Shown piece by piece: positions 45,404 to 55,370 of a DNA stretch of 64,000 bases; positions within the stretch are counted from its first letter, which is position 1, and every line of letters begins with the position of its first letter. Both the position numbers and the translations under genes were made by a program. The notes beneath the pieces are model-generated. The model made no database searches, was not told the DNA's origin, and was given only the letters and a program-made list of their open reading frames with translations. The stretch comes from Thiohalorhabdus sp. Cl-TMA (GTDB taxonomy: Bacteria > Pseudomonadota > Gammaproteobacteria > Thiohalorhabdales > Thiohalorhabdaceae): the NCBI RefSeq assembly GCF_041821045.1, contig NZ_JBGUAW010000005.1, forward strand, positions 1 to 64,000, in the 5' to 3' direction.

Positions 45404-46480
45404 TTGTCAGGTGGTGATTCTCCCCGTGTCTTGCTGCTTACCCGGTGCAGTCCCTTCCAGGTGCCCATTTTCGAGGGCATCAACGAGGGCGGTGGTCGGG
45501 TAGAGGCGGTGGTTGAATATTCCTCCACCGGCCTGAGCCGTCCCGCCCTGTGGGTGCGGAGGACCAAGAGGGTATTCGGGGACAAATGGCCGATTCCCGC
45601 CGCACTGCGGCTTTCGGCGGCAGGCGAAGCCGAAGATCCCGTGGTCTCCGGGCTTATCGACAAGCTCGAGGTGGATCTAGTCGTGGTCTCCCGCTGGGAC
45701 TTGCTTCCCCTGTCCTTCCTGGGCCGGTTTCCGCGGGGTGTGCTCAATACCCATATCTCGCTTCTTCCCGAGCTGCGCGGTAAGCATCCGATTCCCGGCG
45801 CGCTCCTGGCCGGAATGCGCAGGACCGGCGTCACCATTCATTTCCTGGACGCGGGAATCGATACGGGGGCGCCCCTTCTCCAGGAGCAGATTCCGATTCT
45901 TGAAGGGGATGGCCGGCGGGATCTGGAAATGCGGGCGGCTCAACGGATTCGGCCCATGTACAGCGAGGTGATCCGGGCCATGAAGGCCGGACGGTCTCCC
46001 GAAGGCGGGATGCGGTCCACCAATCTTCCCTGCCATTTCAGCTGGAAGCGACAAACGGGCTCCGAGCCGCCCGAGTCCTTACTGTTGGATTGGCGAGCAC
46101 CATCCTGGTTCATTGCCCGGGTTGCCGAGCACCGGGACTGCCATATCCGATTCCGGGAACGGGACTACCCCATACGGTCGGTGGTAGATCGTGGGGAGCG
46201 GCCCGCTGGAAGTGGCGATCGGCCGGGCCGAGTCATTGCCGGGGCGGGAAGCCGGGTAACGGTGGTGACGGGGGAAGGGGCTGTGGACCTGGAATTGGCC
46301 CGTGGAGCCGGAGGAGGGGAGCCTGCTGCCCGACCGGAGCCTGGTGGGATTATTCCGAGCGGGAGATGGCCGCGGTGGCAGGAGTTCACTGCCTGGGTGG
46401 AGCGCCTGCCTGCATCGGTGAAGCTCCGCGAGCTTTTCTTGTTCTCCATGGATTTTTCCATGTGTGGCGCCTTCCTGTAA
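45404..46480 (+). CDS. Fmt-like formyltransferase (probable sugar N-formyltransferase)
   Basis: A 358-residue protein with an N-terminal formyltransferase domain: VLNTHISLLPELRGKHPIPG holds the catalytic Asn and His, and GVTIHFLDAGIDTGAPLLQ the catalytic Asp. A C-terminal Fmt-like domain follows (PGRVIAGAGSRVTVVTGEGAVDLEL). It is not a housekeeping fmt by context: next to a sugar aminotransferase, N-formylation of a 4-amino sugar is likely, as in VioF-like enzymes. TTG 45404 follows GGAGG; upstream residues of the frame are not convincing. Confidence 0.8.
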   Translation: MSGGDSPRVLLLTRCSPFQVPIFEGINEGGGRVEAVVEYSSTGLSRPALWVRRTKRVFGDKWPIPAALRLSAAGEAEDPVVSGLIDKLEVDLVVVSRWDLLPLSFLGRFPRGVLNTHISLLPELRGKHPIPGALLAGMRRTGVTIHFLDAGIDTGAPLLQEQIPILEGDGRRDLEMRAAQRIRPMYSEVIRAMKAGRSPEGGMRSTNLPCHFSWKRQTGSEPPESLLLDWRAPSWFIARVAEHRDCHIRFRERDYPIRSVVDRGERPAGSGDRPGRVIAGAGSRVTVVTGEGAVDLELARGAGGGEPAARPEPGGIIPSGRWPRWQEFTAWVERLPASVKLRELFLFSMDFSMCGAFL

Positions 46481-46518
46481 GAGGGAATCGTCCCGGAATG
46501 CCCACGGGACGGGGAAGT

Positions 46519-47589
46519 TTAAGAGAAGGCGGGTGCCCCGTTTTCCGGGAAATAGTATCCCTCGGGAAGTGAACGGCCGATTCTCCGGGACAGCCGGAGG
46601 TTGGCCTCCCGGAATCGCTCCAGCAGCCAGCCATAAACGGGATCGTCGGGATCCGGGCGCACCTCGTCGGTATCGGGAAGCCGGGCTCGGCTGCGTGCAT
46701 CGGCCTCCGCGATCAGCATTCTCTTCCGCCGTACGTCTCCGTAGACATCGATATCCAAAAGGGTCCTGTCCCGCGCGTGCGCGGCGCTCTGACGGTGCAG
46801 GCTGGCGTGCTCGAAGAGCAGATTGCCGAAATCATGCCGCAATTCCCGGTTGAGGCGGAGCTTCTCGGCCAGCGCTTCCCGGGGCAGGGATGGGTTGTGA
46901 TGCGCCAAGGGGGTGTCATGCTGTGCGATACCCAGGGATCGGGACAGATCCGCCACGATGGCCTCGCGCCCGTTTCGCCTCCGCAAAGCCCCGGACGCTT
47001 CCAGGTATTCCTCCAGGAAAGCCACTTCGATTCGTTCCGGACCAAAGGCTTGCGCATACGATTCGTACAGCTCGTCGTAGCACAGATCCAGAAAGAAATT
47101 GCGTTCCCTGAATTTGTATATATAGGAAAGAAAATCCTTCCAGGATAGGGGAAGCCCGTCCTTGACGTATTCGTTGTAAAGGGAGTGGAGCAGCGTGTCC
47201 TGCCGTCTCAGGGTGAACAGGATATTCGTATCCGGACCCAGAAGCGTCCGGAGCCTATGGGCACTGCGCCGTGTGTCGCTCATGTCGGCGGAAAAGCGGA
47301 AGGAGAGCCATTCCAGGGACACCCCGAAGGCCGCTTTCCCCGCACGCCGCGCTTCGGCCATTTCCGCTTCGATCTTTTTCCTCGCCTCCTGGCTTTCCCG
47401 TTCGAAAATTTCGCTCCGTCCGTAAAGGAGGAGGTGCTCGAAGATGCGCTCGAGCTCCTCGTCCGCGTAGCCGATCCCGCCGTCGGCGCCTACCCCCAGG
47501 TATGCGATTTCGGGGTGCTGGGCAAAGAAGTCCTTCTGCAGGGAGGTGGTCAGGGTTTTCGGTATCCCGATGTGGGCAAAGACCTGCAT
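46519..47589 (-). CDS. Sulfotransferase-like protein
   Basis: A 356-residue protein. The N-terminus HIGIPKTLTTSLQKDFF resembles the PAPS-binding loop of sulfotransferases, though with Leu-Thr replacing the usual basic/Thr pattern, and ILFTLRRQDTLLHSLYNEYVK resembles the 3'-phosphate-binding region (R-x7-S-x-Y). Glycan sulfation would fit the neighbouring genes. ATG 47589 follows AAGAGG. Convergent with the formyltransferase gene. Confidence 0.65.
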   Translation of the reverse strand: MQVFAHIGIPKTLTTSLQKDFFAQHPEIAYLGVGADGGIGYADEELERIFEHLLLYGRSEIFERESQEARKKIEAEMAEARRAGKAAFGVSLEWLSFRFSADMSDTRRSAHRLRTLLGPDTNILFTLRRQDTLLHSLYNEYVKDGLPLSWKDFLSYIYKFRERNFFLDLCYDELYESYAQAFGPERIEVAFLEEYLEASGALRRRNGREAIVADLSRSLGIAQHDTPLAHHNPSLPREALAEKLRLNRELRHDFGNLLFEHASLHRQSAAHARDRTLLDIDVYGDVRRKRMLIAEADARSRARLPDTDEVRPDPDDPVYGWLLERFREANLRLSRRIGRSLPEGYYFPENGAPAFS

Positions 47590-47880
47590 GTTCACCTCTT
47601 GTCGGCCTTTCGACGGGAGAGGGTGGGCGTCTTCGCGAAAGCGGTGTCTGTTTTTTTGAGCCTCAGTTACTCATCACGGCGGGGGAGCCACCGGCTGTCA
47701 AGGCGGATCCTCCTCGGGCAAGAAGACGGAGGCGGGGTGTCGCCAGGGATGGACCGGTGGGCGGCTGTGCTCTCCTTGTCCGGGAGTGCTTTTGTCCCTA
47801 GTGTCGAAGTAAGGGCCTGTAAGCGTTACGCAAGCCGTTCAGGCACCGTAAATCTCTCGTCCAAGCCAAGGGGGTCACTC
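47590..47880. other. Intergenic region between the sulfotransferase-like and PA2779-family genes
   Basis: About 290 bases. No gene seen. A palindrome GTAAGCGTTAC lies at 47819-47829, about 50 bases before the next start and a possible operator. No clear promoter pair. Confidence 0.4.
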
Positions 47881-48291
47881 ATGCAGCGCGTAGAGAAATT
47901 GGGGCCTGTACTGGCCATGCCGCTCGCCGTGCTGGTCGTGCTGCTGTCCATGCCGATGGGGGTGGTGAAGGCGGGTCTGGTATCCACGGAACAAGTGGTG
48001 AAGGACGCCCGGTTGGTGGAGAAGCGGGCGCGCGTGCAGGCTTTCCTGGCCCGGAGCGATGTCCGGCAGCAGCTGGAGCGGTGGGGAGTGAGCCCCAAGG
48101 AAGCCTCTTCCCGGGTGGACAGCCTCACCGACTCCGAGGTGAGGCGCCTTGCCGGGGCGCTGGAGCGGGAGCCCGCGGGCGGCGATGCCCTGGGGACCCT
48201 GGTGGGCGGAGCCATTTTCGTCTTCATCCTGCTGCTCATTACCGATATCGCCGGGCTCACCGACGTTTTCCCCTTCGTCAAGAAGCCGTAG
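47881..48291 (+). CDS. PA2779-family membrane-anchored protein
   Basis: A 136-residue protein with an N-terminal hydrophobic segment, a conserved soluble part (VVKDARLVEKRARVQAFLARSDVRQQLERWGVSP, ALTDSEV-like SLTDSEVRRLAG) and a C-terminal transmembrane segment (VGGAIFVFILLLITDI). This matches the PA2779 family of Pseudomonas. It is followed by a PA2778-type peptidase, the known genetic partner. The ATG follows AAGGGGG. Function is unknown. Confidence 0.82.
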   Translation: MQRVEKLGPVLAMPLAVLVVLLSMPMGVVKAGLVSTEQVVKDARLVEKRARVQAFLARSDVRQQLERWGVSPKEASSRVDSLTDSEVRRLAGALEREPAGGDALGTLVGGAIFVFILLLITDIAGLTDVFPFVKKP

Positions 48292-48303
48292 CGGAGGCCG
48301 GTC

Positions 48304-49233
48304 TTGCGGAGGGCGTGTGCCCTGTTGCTCGCGGCCATGCTGTCCGCGTGCGCACATCTTGAAAGCGAAGGGCTTCGCGAGGATTCGGGCACCCTTCCGG
48401 AACGCTCGGAGGTGGTCGGGGTACCGTTCTATCCCCAGCAGGAACATTACTGCGGCCCGGCGTCCTTGGCTATGGTGCTCTCCTGGTCGGGGGAAAAAGT
48501 GGCGCAGGAAAAAGTGGCCCCCCAGGTTTTCACACCGGGGCGTGCGGGCAGCTTCCGGACCGATATTATCGCCGCGGCCAGGCGCCACGGGCGCCTGGCG
48601 GTTCCCGTCCGGGAGCTGCAAGGGGTGCTGGCCGAGCTGGGTGCCGGCCATCCCGTGCTCGTTTTCCAGAACCTCGGCCTGGATTGGTGGCCGCGTTGGC
48701 ATTTTGCGGTGGCCATCGGCTATGACCTGTCACGCGGAACGGTCATCCTTCACACGGGGCGGACGCCGGCGCGGGAAGTGGCGCTGGCCACCTTCGAGCG
48801 GACCTGGGACCGCGGGGGAAGCTGGGCGCTGGTGGTGCTTCCGCCCGGAGACCTGCCGGCGGGCAAAGGGCCCCTGGATGTTCTGGAGGCCGCCGTCGGT
48901 TTTGAACGTACCGGCAAGGACAAGGCGTCGGAGCGTGTCTATGCCGCGGTCACCCGTCGCTGGCCCGGGCAGCTCGGGGGGTGGATGGGGCTGGGAAACA
49001 GCCGTTATCGGCGGGGCGACCTGGAAGGCGCGGAGAAAGCCTTCCGCGGCGCCCTGCGCCAGCATCCCCGCGCGGCAGCGGCCTGGAACAATCTCGCGGT
49101 GGTCCTCAAGGAACGGGGCCGCCGGGAGGCGGCCCGGGATGCGGCCCTGGCCGCCGTCCGGTTCGGAGAGGAGGAACGGGACACGTACCGGCGCACCCTG
49201 GAGGAGATCGGGGGGCTGGAAGGGGCGCCATAG
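48304..49233 (+). CDS. PA2778-family lipoprotein cysteine peptidase (C39-like) with TPR
   Basis: A 309-residue protein. It has a lipobox (LSAC, near residue 16), then a C39-like peptidase domain with QEHYCGPASLAMVL (catalytic Cys), WWPRWHFAVAIGYD (catalytic His) and a following Asp-like position (LHTG). The C-terminal third is a TPR pair (WMGLGNSRYRRGDLEGAEKAFRGAL, AWNNLAVVLKERGR). TTG 48304 follows GGAGG. Paired with the PA2779-family gene 12 bases upstream. C39 peptidases often cut double-glycine leaders; no such substrate is seen here. Confidence 0.85.
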   Translation: MRRACALLLAAMLSACAHLESEGLREDSGTLPERSEVVGVPFYPQQEHYCGPASLAMVLSWSGEKVAQEKVAPQVFTPGRAGSFRTDIIAAARRHGRLAVPVRELQGVLAELGAGHPVLVFQNLGLDWWPRWHFAVAIGYDLSRGTVILHTGRTPAREVALATFERTWDRGGSWALVVLPPGDLPAGKGPLDVLEAAVGFERTGKDKASERVYAAVTRRWPGQLGGWMGLGNSRYRRGDLEGAEKAFRGALRQHPRAAAAWNNLAVVLKERGRREAARDAALAAVRFGEEERDTYRRTLEEIGGLEGAP

Positions 49234-49389
49234 AGCCCGGCCCAGCGGCGTAAGGGGTGCTCCTATCCGGCTGTACACGGGTGGACGGGAAGTCTTACGT
49301 TGGGCCGGAAGATCCTATGGCATCCACTTCCAGCGAGCGTCCGGGAGTCCGTCCGGCTGAGGCGCTTCCGGGCATTAGGAGGCACGATC

Positions 49390-49902
49390 ATGGCACGTGC
49401 GGTCCCGGGATTGTCCGCTGCGGTCCTGCTTCTGTGCGGGCTTGTGGCTGCTGGCCAAGCCCTGGCCGAAGAGGCCACCGCTCAGCTCGAGAACAAGGAC
49501 GGCGAGGAGGTTGGTGAGGTAACGTTGGAGGAGAGTCCGCACGGCGTCCTCGTCCATGCCGAGCTCGACGGAATGCCCGAGGGCACCCATGCCTTCCACA
49601 TCCACGAAAAGGGCAAATGCAAGCCGCCGTTCAAGTCCGCCGGCGGGCATTACAATCCGAAAGACCACCAGCACGGCTTCATGAACGAGGACGGCTACCA
49701 CGCCGGGGACATGCCCAATATCTACGTGCCCGATTCGGGCGAGCTGGAAGCGGTCATCTTCAATCCGAAGGTATCCATGAACGACGAGCTGCTCGACGAT
49801 AATGGGGCGGCCGTGGTGATCCACGAAGGCGCCGACGACTACATGACCGATCCCGCCGGAGATGCAGGCCCCCGGATCGCCTGCGGCGTGATCGAGCAGT
49901 AA
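49390..49902 (+). CDS. sodC: Periplasmic Cu/Zn superoxide dismutase
   Basis: SodC dismutes superoxide in the periplasm. The 170-residue protein has a signal peptide (cut after ALA-E), copper ligands in HAFHIHEKGKC and AVVIHEGADDY, the bridging and zinc ligands in SAGGHYNP, HQHG and HAGDMPN, disulfide cysteines, and the substrate-guiding Arg in GPRIACGVI. ATG 49390 follows AGGAGG. A stand-alone gene. Confidence 0.95.
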   Translation: MARAVPGLSAAVLLLCGLVAAGQALAEEATAQLENKDGEEVGEVTLEESPHGVLVHAELDGMPEGTHAFHIHEKGKCKPPFKSAGGHYNPKDHQHGFMNEDGYHAGDMPNIYVPDSGELEAVIFNPKVSMNDELLDDNGAAVVIHEGADDYMTDPAGDAGPRIACGVIEQ

Positions 49903-49971
49903 CGGTCCGGAGCGGGGCCGCCCGGCGGTCCCCGTTTCATACCGGACGACACGACCCTGCCCGGTTCGTCG

Positions 49972-50673
49972 CTATTCCTCCGCTTCCAGCTCCCGCCAGA
50001 AGCTTCCCGTCCAGACCTCCGCCGGCCGGAACCGGTTCTTGTAAGCCATCTTGGCGCATTCCCGGATCCAATAGCCGAGATACACGTGGGGATAGCCCGC
50101 CTCCCGGGCATGGTCGATCTGCCACAGGATGGCGTAGGTCCCCAGCGAGCGCCGTTCGGCCGTGGGCTCGAAGAACGTGTACATGGCCGAGAGTCCGGTT
50201 GGCAGGAAATCCGTGATGGCCACCGCCAGCAGCCGGTTGTCCGGATCCCGCATTTCCACCAGACGCGTATCCACCGGCGAGCTCAGGCAGGCGCGCTCGA
50301 AGTCTTCCGGGTCCTGGAAATCCATTTCCCCGCCCGGATGCCGGGCCTTCTGGTAGCGGCGATAGAGATCAAAATGGTCCGGATCGAGTTCCGCGGGCCG
50401 GATATTGACCTGAATGTCCGCATTCCGCCGCCAGATGCGCCGCTGGCTGCGATCGGACCGAAACCGTTCGGAGGGAATGCGCAGGGATTCGCAGGCGCTG
50501 CAGGCCGGACAGTGCGGCCGGTACAGCCTCGGGCCGCTGCGGCGGAATCCGTAACGGATCAGCTCCCCGTACAGGCGGCTGTCAACGGGCACTCCCGGAT
50601 CGTAAACGGCGGAAACCGCCGTCCGGTCAGGAAGGTAAGGGCAGTCATAGGGGAAAGTGGCGTATAATGTCAT
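49972..50673 (-). CDS. bpt: Aspartate/glutamate leucyltransferase (Bpt)
   Basis: Bpt transfers leucine from Leu-tRNA to proteins with N-terminal Asp or Glu, marking them for ClpAP via the N-end rule. The 233-residue protein has CPYLPDRTA, YGFRRSGPRLYRPHCPACSACESLRIP, FDLYRRYQKARHPGGEM and YLGYWIRECAKMAYKNRFRP. It is divergent from ilvB; the adaptor clpS and infA are not in this window. Confidence 0.93.
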   Translation of the reverse strand: MTLYATFPYDCPYLPDRTAVSAVYDPGVPVDSRLYGELIRYGFRRSGPRLYRPHCPACSACESLRIPSERFRSDRSQRRIWRRNADIQVNIRPAELDPDHFDLYRRYQKARHPGGEMDFQDPEDFERACLSSPVDTRLVEMRDPDNRLLAVAITDFLPTGLSAMYTFFEPTAERRSLGTYAILWQIDHAREAGYPHVYLGYWIRECAKMAYKNRFRPAEVWTGSFWRELEAEE

Positions 50674-50699
50674 GCCTTCGGCCGGCGAATGGGGCTAGA

Positions 50700-50728
50700 T
50701 TGACACCCTGGCGGTCCGGGCCTAGGGT
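50700..50728 (+). promoter_or_regulatory. Promoter of the ilvB-ilvN operon
   Basis: A consensus -35 TTGACA (50700-50705), a 17-base spacer and a TAGGGT -10 (50723-50728) lie 112 bases before the ilvB start. The layout is nearly the same as the leuA promoter. The roughly 100-base leader contains no Val/Leu/Ile-rich leader ORF. Confidence 0.65.
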
Positions 50729-50839
50729 GCGTAAAATACGGAATTTTCCTGTCTACCAGCAGACCATGATAACGCAGTAGCGGCTACCAGGTGGCGGCCC
50801 TCGCGCAGCCATCTTCAAGTCTATACACAGGAGCGAGCC

Positions 50840-52528
50840 TTGAAGCTCACTGGCGCAGAAATCGTCGTCCGATGCTTGCAGGAAGAGGGAGTGGATACGG
50901 TCTTCGGGTACCCCGGCGGCGCCGTACTCCACGTATACGATGCCCTGTTCAAGCAGGATCGAGTGCGCCACGTATTGGTTCGCCACGAGCAGGGGGCCAT
51001 TCATGCCGCCGAGGGCTACTCCCAGGCCACCGGAAAGGTGGGCGTGGGGCTGGTGACCTCCGGCCCGGGGGCCACCAACGCCGTCACCGGTCTGGCCACC
51101 GCCTACATGGACTCGGTGCCCCTGGTGGTGATTACCGGGCAGGTGCCCACCTCCCTGATCGGTAACGACGCCTTTCAGGAGGCGGATAACGTCGGCATTA
51201 CCCGGCCCTGCACCAAGCACAACTTCCTGGTCAGCGAGGTCAGCGAGCTGGCCTCCACCATCAAGAAGGCCTTCTATATCGCGTCCACGGGCCGTCCCGG
51301 GCCGGTGGTGGTGGATATCCCCAAGGACATCACCGCCGCCGAGTGCGAGTTCGAATACCCCCAGGAAGTGCATATGCGCTCCTACAACCCGACCATCAAG
51401 GGGCATTCGGGCCAGATCAAGAAGGCCGTGGAGCTCATGCGCAACGCCGAGCGGCCCATGGTCTACACCGGCGGCGGCGTGGTGCTCGGCGATGCCGCCG
51501 AGGAGCTGACCCGGCTCGTGCGCAAGCTCAATTTCCCCATCACCAACACCCTGATGGGGCTGGGCGGATATCCGGGAGACGATCCGCAGTTCGTGGGCAT
51601 GCTGGGTATGCACGGCACCTATGAGGCCAATATGGCCATCACCCACTGTGACGTGCTGGTGGCCATCGGTGCCCGATTCGACGACCGGGTGACCGGCAAG
51701 ATTGAGCGCTTCGCGCCGCATGCCAAGATCGTCCACGTGGATATCGATCCCGCCAGCATTTCCAAGAACGTGGAGGTGGATGTTCCCATCGTGGGCCATG
51801 TGCAGTCGGTCCTGGAAGAGATGGGCCAGGTTGTGGACCGCGAAGGTCCGGGAGACCTGGAGCGCCTCCGCCCCTGGTGGGACCAGATCAACGAGTGGCG
51901 CGGCCGGGACTGCCTCCAGTACGACCGCGAAAGCGGTCTGATCAAACCGCAGTTCGTGCTCGAGAAGCTCTACGAGGTGACGGAGGGCAATGCCATCGTC
52001 ACCTCCGATGTGGGCCAGCACCAGATGTGGGCGGCGCAGTTCTACCACTTCAAGCGTCCGCGCCAGTGGCTGAACTCCGGCGGCCTCGGGACCATGGGCT
52101 ACGGCCTGCCCGCCGCCCTCGGCGCGCAGATGGCCTATCCGGACGCGGCGGTGGCCTGCGTCACCGGGGAGGGCAGCATCCAGATGAACATCCAGGAGCT
52201 TTCCACCGCCAAGCAGTACCGTTTGCCCGTGAAGGTAATCAACCTGAACAACGGCTACCTGGGCATGGTGCGCCAGTGGCAGGAGCTGTTCTACGAGAGC
52301 CGCTACGCGGAGTCCTATGTGGACGCCCTCCCGGATTTCGTGGCTTTGGCGGAATCCTACGGCCACGTGGGCCTGCGCACCGACAAGCCCGGTGACGTGG
52401 AAGGCATGCTCCGCGAGGCCATGAGCACCGACCGGCTGGTGTTCCTGGACTTCGTGGTGGATCCGGCGGAGAACGTCTATCCCATGGTTCCGGCCGGTGC
52501 GGGCCTGGACGAGATGGTCCTGGTTTGA
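50840..52528 (+). CDS. ilvB: Acetolactate synthase, catalytic subunit
   Basis: The enzyme condenses pyruvate (with pyruvate or 2-ketobutyrate) in the first common step of branched-chain amino acid synthesis. The 562-residue protein has the ThDP-enzyme layout: N-terminal domain with GYPGGAVLHVYDAL and the catalytic Glu in VRHEQGAIHAAEGY, a central FAD-binding domain, and a C-terminal ThDP-binding domain with GEGSIQMNIQELSTA and NNGYLGMVRQWQ. TTG 50840 follows AGGAG. It precedes ilvN by ten bases. Confidence 0.96.
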   Translation: MKLTGAEIVVRCLQEEGVDTVFGYPGGAVLHVYDALFKQDRVRHVLVRHEQGAIHAAEGYSQATGKVGVGLVTSGPGATNAVTGLATAYMDSVPLVVITGQVPTSLIGNDAFQEADNVGITRPCTKHNFLVSEVSELASTIKKAFYIASTGRPGPVVVDIPKDITAAECEFEYPQEVHMRSYNPTIKGHSGQIKKAVELMRNAERPMVYTGGGVVLGDAAEELTRLVRKLNFPITNTLMGLGGYPGDDPQFVGMLGMHGTYEANMAITHCDVLVAIGARFDDRVTGKIERFAPHAKIVHVDIDPASISKNVEVDVPIVGHVQSVLEEMGQVVDREGPGDLERLRPWWDQINEWRGRDCLQYDRESGLIKPQFVLEKLYEVTEGNAIVTSDVGQHQMWAAQFYHFKRPRQWLNSGGLGTMGYGLPAALGAQMAYPDAAVACVTGEGSIQMNIQELSTAKQYRLPVKVINLNNGYLGMVRQWQELFYESRYAESYVDALPDFVALAESYGHVGLRTDKPGDVEGMLREAMSTDRLVFLDFVVDPAENVYPMVPAGAGLDEMVLV

Positions 52529-52538
52529 GGGGCGCCCC

Positions 52539-54172
<1,634 letters not shown>

Positions 54173-54199
54173 GCCGTCGCGCCGGACGGAGAAATGGAT

Positions 54200-54244
54200 C
54201 CGGGCCCGTCCTGCCGTCGCGGCGGGGCGCGGCCCGGCTTTTTT
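54200..54244 (+). terminator. Rho-independent terminator after ilvC
   Basis: A stem CCGGGCC (54200-54206) pairs with GGCCCGG (54231-54237), followed by six T residues. It separates ilvC from pssA. Confidence 0.75.
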
Positions 54245-54254
54245 GGGGAAGCGG

Positions 54255-55025
54255 ATGATGCGGACCCGCGCCAACCCCCGCAAGGGGGTTTTCGTGCTGC
54301 CCAACCTGCTGACCACCGCGGCCATGTTCAGCGGCTTCTTCGCCCTGATCAAATCCGTGGAGGGGGACTACGCCCTGGCCTCGGTGGCGGTCCTGGTGGC
54401 ACTGGTGTTCGACGGCCTGGACGGCCGGGTGGCCCGGCTGATCAACGCCGAAACGGACTTCGGCGCCGAGTACGACAGCATCTCGGACGTGATCGCCTTT
54501 GGCCTAGCGCCGGCGGTGCTGACCCATCAGTGGGCGCTCGGTCCCTTCGGTAACGTGGGCTGGCTCGGTGGCTTCCTGTTCACGGCCTGCGCCGGGCTGC
54601 GCCTCGCCCGATTCAACACCCAGAGTGCGGTGAAGGACAAGCGCTACTTCCAGGGACTGCCCGCCCCGGCCGCGGCCGCCACCCTGGTCACCTGGGTGCT
54701 GTTCGTGGAGGAGACCGGGCTGACCGGGGTCTGGGTGAACGTGGCGGCCCTGTTCGGTGTATATGCCCTGGCCCTGCTCATGGTCAGTAATATCCGGTTC
54801 CGCAGCTTCAAGGATGCCGATCTCCGGCATCGGGTGCCCTTCCCCGCGGCGGTGCTGATCGTGGGGGTCCTGATCCTGGTGGCCATCCATCCGCCGCTGG
54901 TGCTGTTCGGCTTCTTCTTCCTGTACGCTTTGGCCGGTCCGGTGGACACCATGCGCCAGCTCCGGCACAAGCGCCACCAGCGCCGGGAGCGTACCAAGGT
55001 TGACAGCCAGGGCCCGGAGCAATAG
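54255..55025 (+). CDS. pssA: CDP-diacylglycerol-serine O-phosphatidyltransferase
   Basis: PssA makes phosphatidylserine, the precursor of phosphatidylethanolamine. The 256-residue membrane protein has the CDP-alcohol phosphotransferase signature FDGLDGRVARLINAETDFGAEYDSISD (D-G-x2-G... with D-x3-D). This is the membrane-bound type II form, not the soluble E. coli form. In many bacteria pssA lies next to ilvC and leuA, as here. ATG 54255 follows GGGGAAG; TTG 54243 is an alternative. Confidence 0.93.
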   Translation: MMRTRANPRKGVFVLPNLLTTAAMFSGFFALIKSVEGDYALASVAVLVALVFDGLDGRVARLINAETDFGAEYDSISDVIAFGLAPAVLTHQWALGPFGNVGWLGGFLFTACAGLRLARFNTQSAVKDKRYFQGLPAPAAAATLVTWVLFVEETGLTGVWVNVAALFGVYALALLMVSNIRFRSFKDADLRHRVPFPAAVLIVGVLILVAIHPPLVLFGFFFLYALAGPVDTMRQLRHKRHQRRERTKVDSQGPEQ

Positions 55026-55028
55026 GTT
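55000..55028 (+). promoter_or_regulatory. Promoter of the leuA transcript
   Basis: A consensus -35 TTGACA (55000-55005), a 17-base spacer and a TAGGTT -10 (55023-55028). It overlaps the last codons of pssA. A start near 55035 would give a leader of about 335 bases carrying a Leu-rich ORF. Confidence 0.65.
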
Positions 55029-55068
55029 CTATAACTGGTAAAACTTCATGCCCAGGGGATTTGCACCA

Positions 55069-55221
55069 ATGGGAGTGTCAGCGATTCAAGGCGCCGCATC
55101 CTGTCGATTCCGGGCCGCCCCGGAAGGCGGCTTCGGCCCCGTACGTGCCGCTGTTGCCGCGATGCCCTTCCTGCGCCTATCCCTCCTGCCCCTGCGGCGG
55201 CTACGCCTCCTACGCGGCTAA
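55069..55221 (+). CDS. Leucine-rich leader peptide of leuA (leuL-like)
   Basis: An ATG nine bases after AGGGGA opens a 50-codon ORF whose last 16 codons read LRLSLLPLRRLRLLRG, with eight Leu, three of them CTA. An internal ATG at 55162 would give a 19-residue version with the same Leu codons. Just after the stop, two mutually exclusive hairpins can form (see the neighbouring entry). This is the classic layout of ribosome-mediated attenuation in leucine operons. Not annotated by similarity; the call rests on position, composition and structure. Confidence 0.65.
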   Translation: MGVSAIQGAASCRFRAAPEGGFGPVRAAVAAMPFLRLSLLPLRRLRLLRG

Positions 55222-55223
55222 CC

Positions 55224-55287
55224 CGCACCCCCGTTTCCAAATCCGCGGAATCCGGCCGGGTGCGCCGTCCTCAGAACGAGGCGCACC
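55224..55287 (+). promoter_or_regulatory. Alternative hairpins of the leuA leader (attenuator-like)
   Basis: CGCACCC (55224-55230) can pair with GGGTGCG (55258-55264). Alternatively GGTGCGCC (55259-55266) pairs with GGCGCACC (55280-55287). The two share the middle segment and exclude each other. A ribosome at the leader stop (55219-55221) would cover the first segment and favour the second hairpin. The second hairpin has no U-tract, so it may not be a simple intrinsic terminator. Confidence 0.55.
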
Positions 55288-55370
55288 GAGCAGGTCGTTG
55301 ATTTCAGCCCGTTTCCCCAATTTGTCCGTAGCCTTCCGTCGAGGCCGGTTGGACGAGCGGAGACTGCCCC

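Noticed and set aside
50663-50668. A TATAAT sequence close to the bpt start, as a promoter for ilvB
   Set aside because: No -35 at 16-18 bases upstream. The TTGACA-17-TAGGGT pair downstream is better placed.
50758-50839. A possible leader peptide for ilvB
   Set aside because: Only a four-codon frame (ATG-ATA-ACG-CAG-stop) is present, with no run of Val, Leu or Ile codons.
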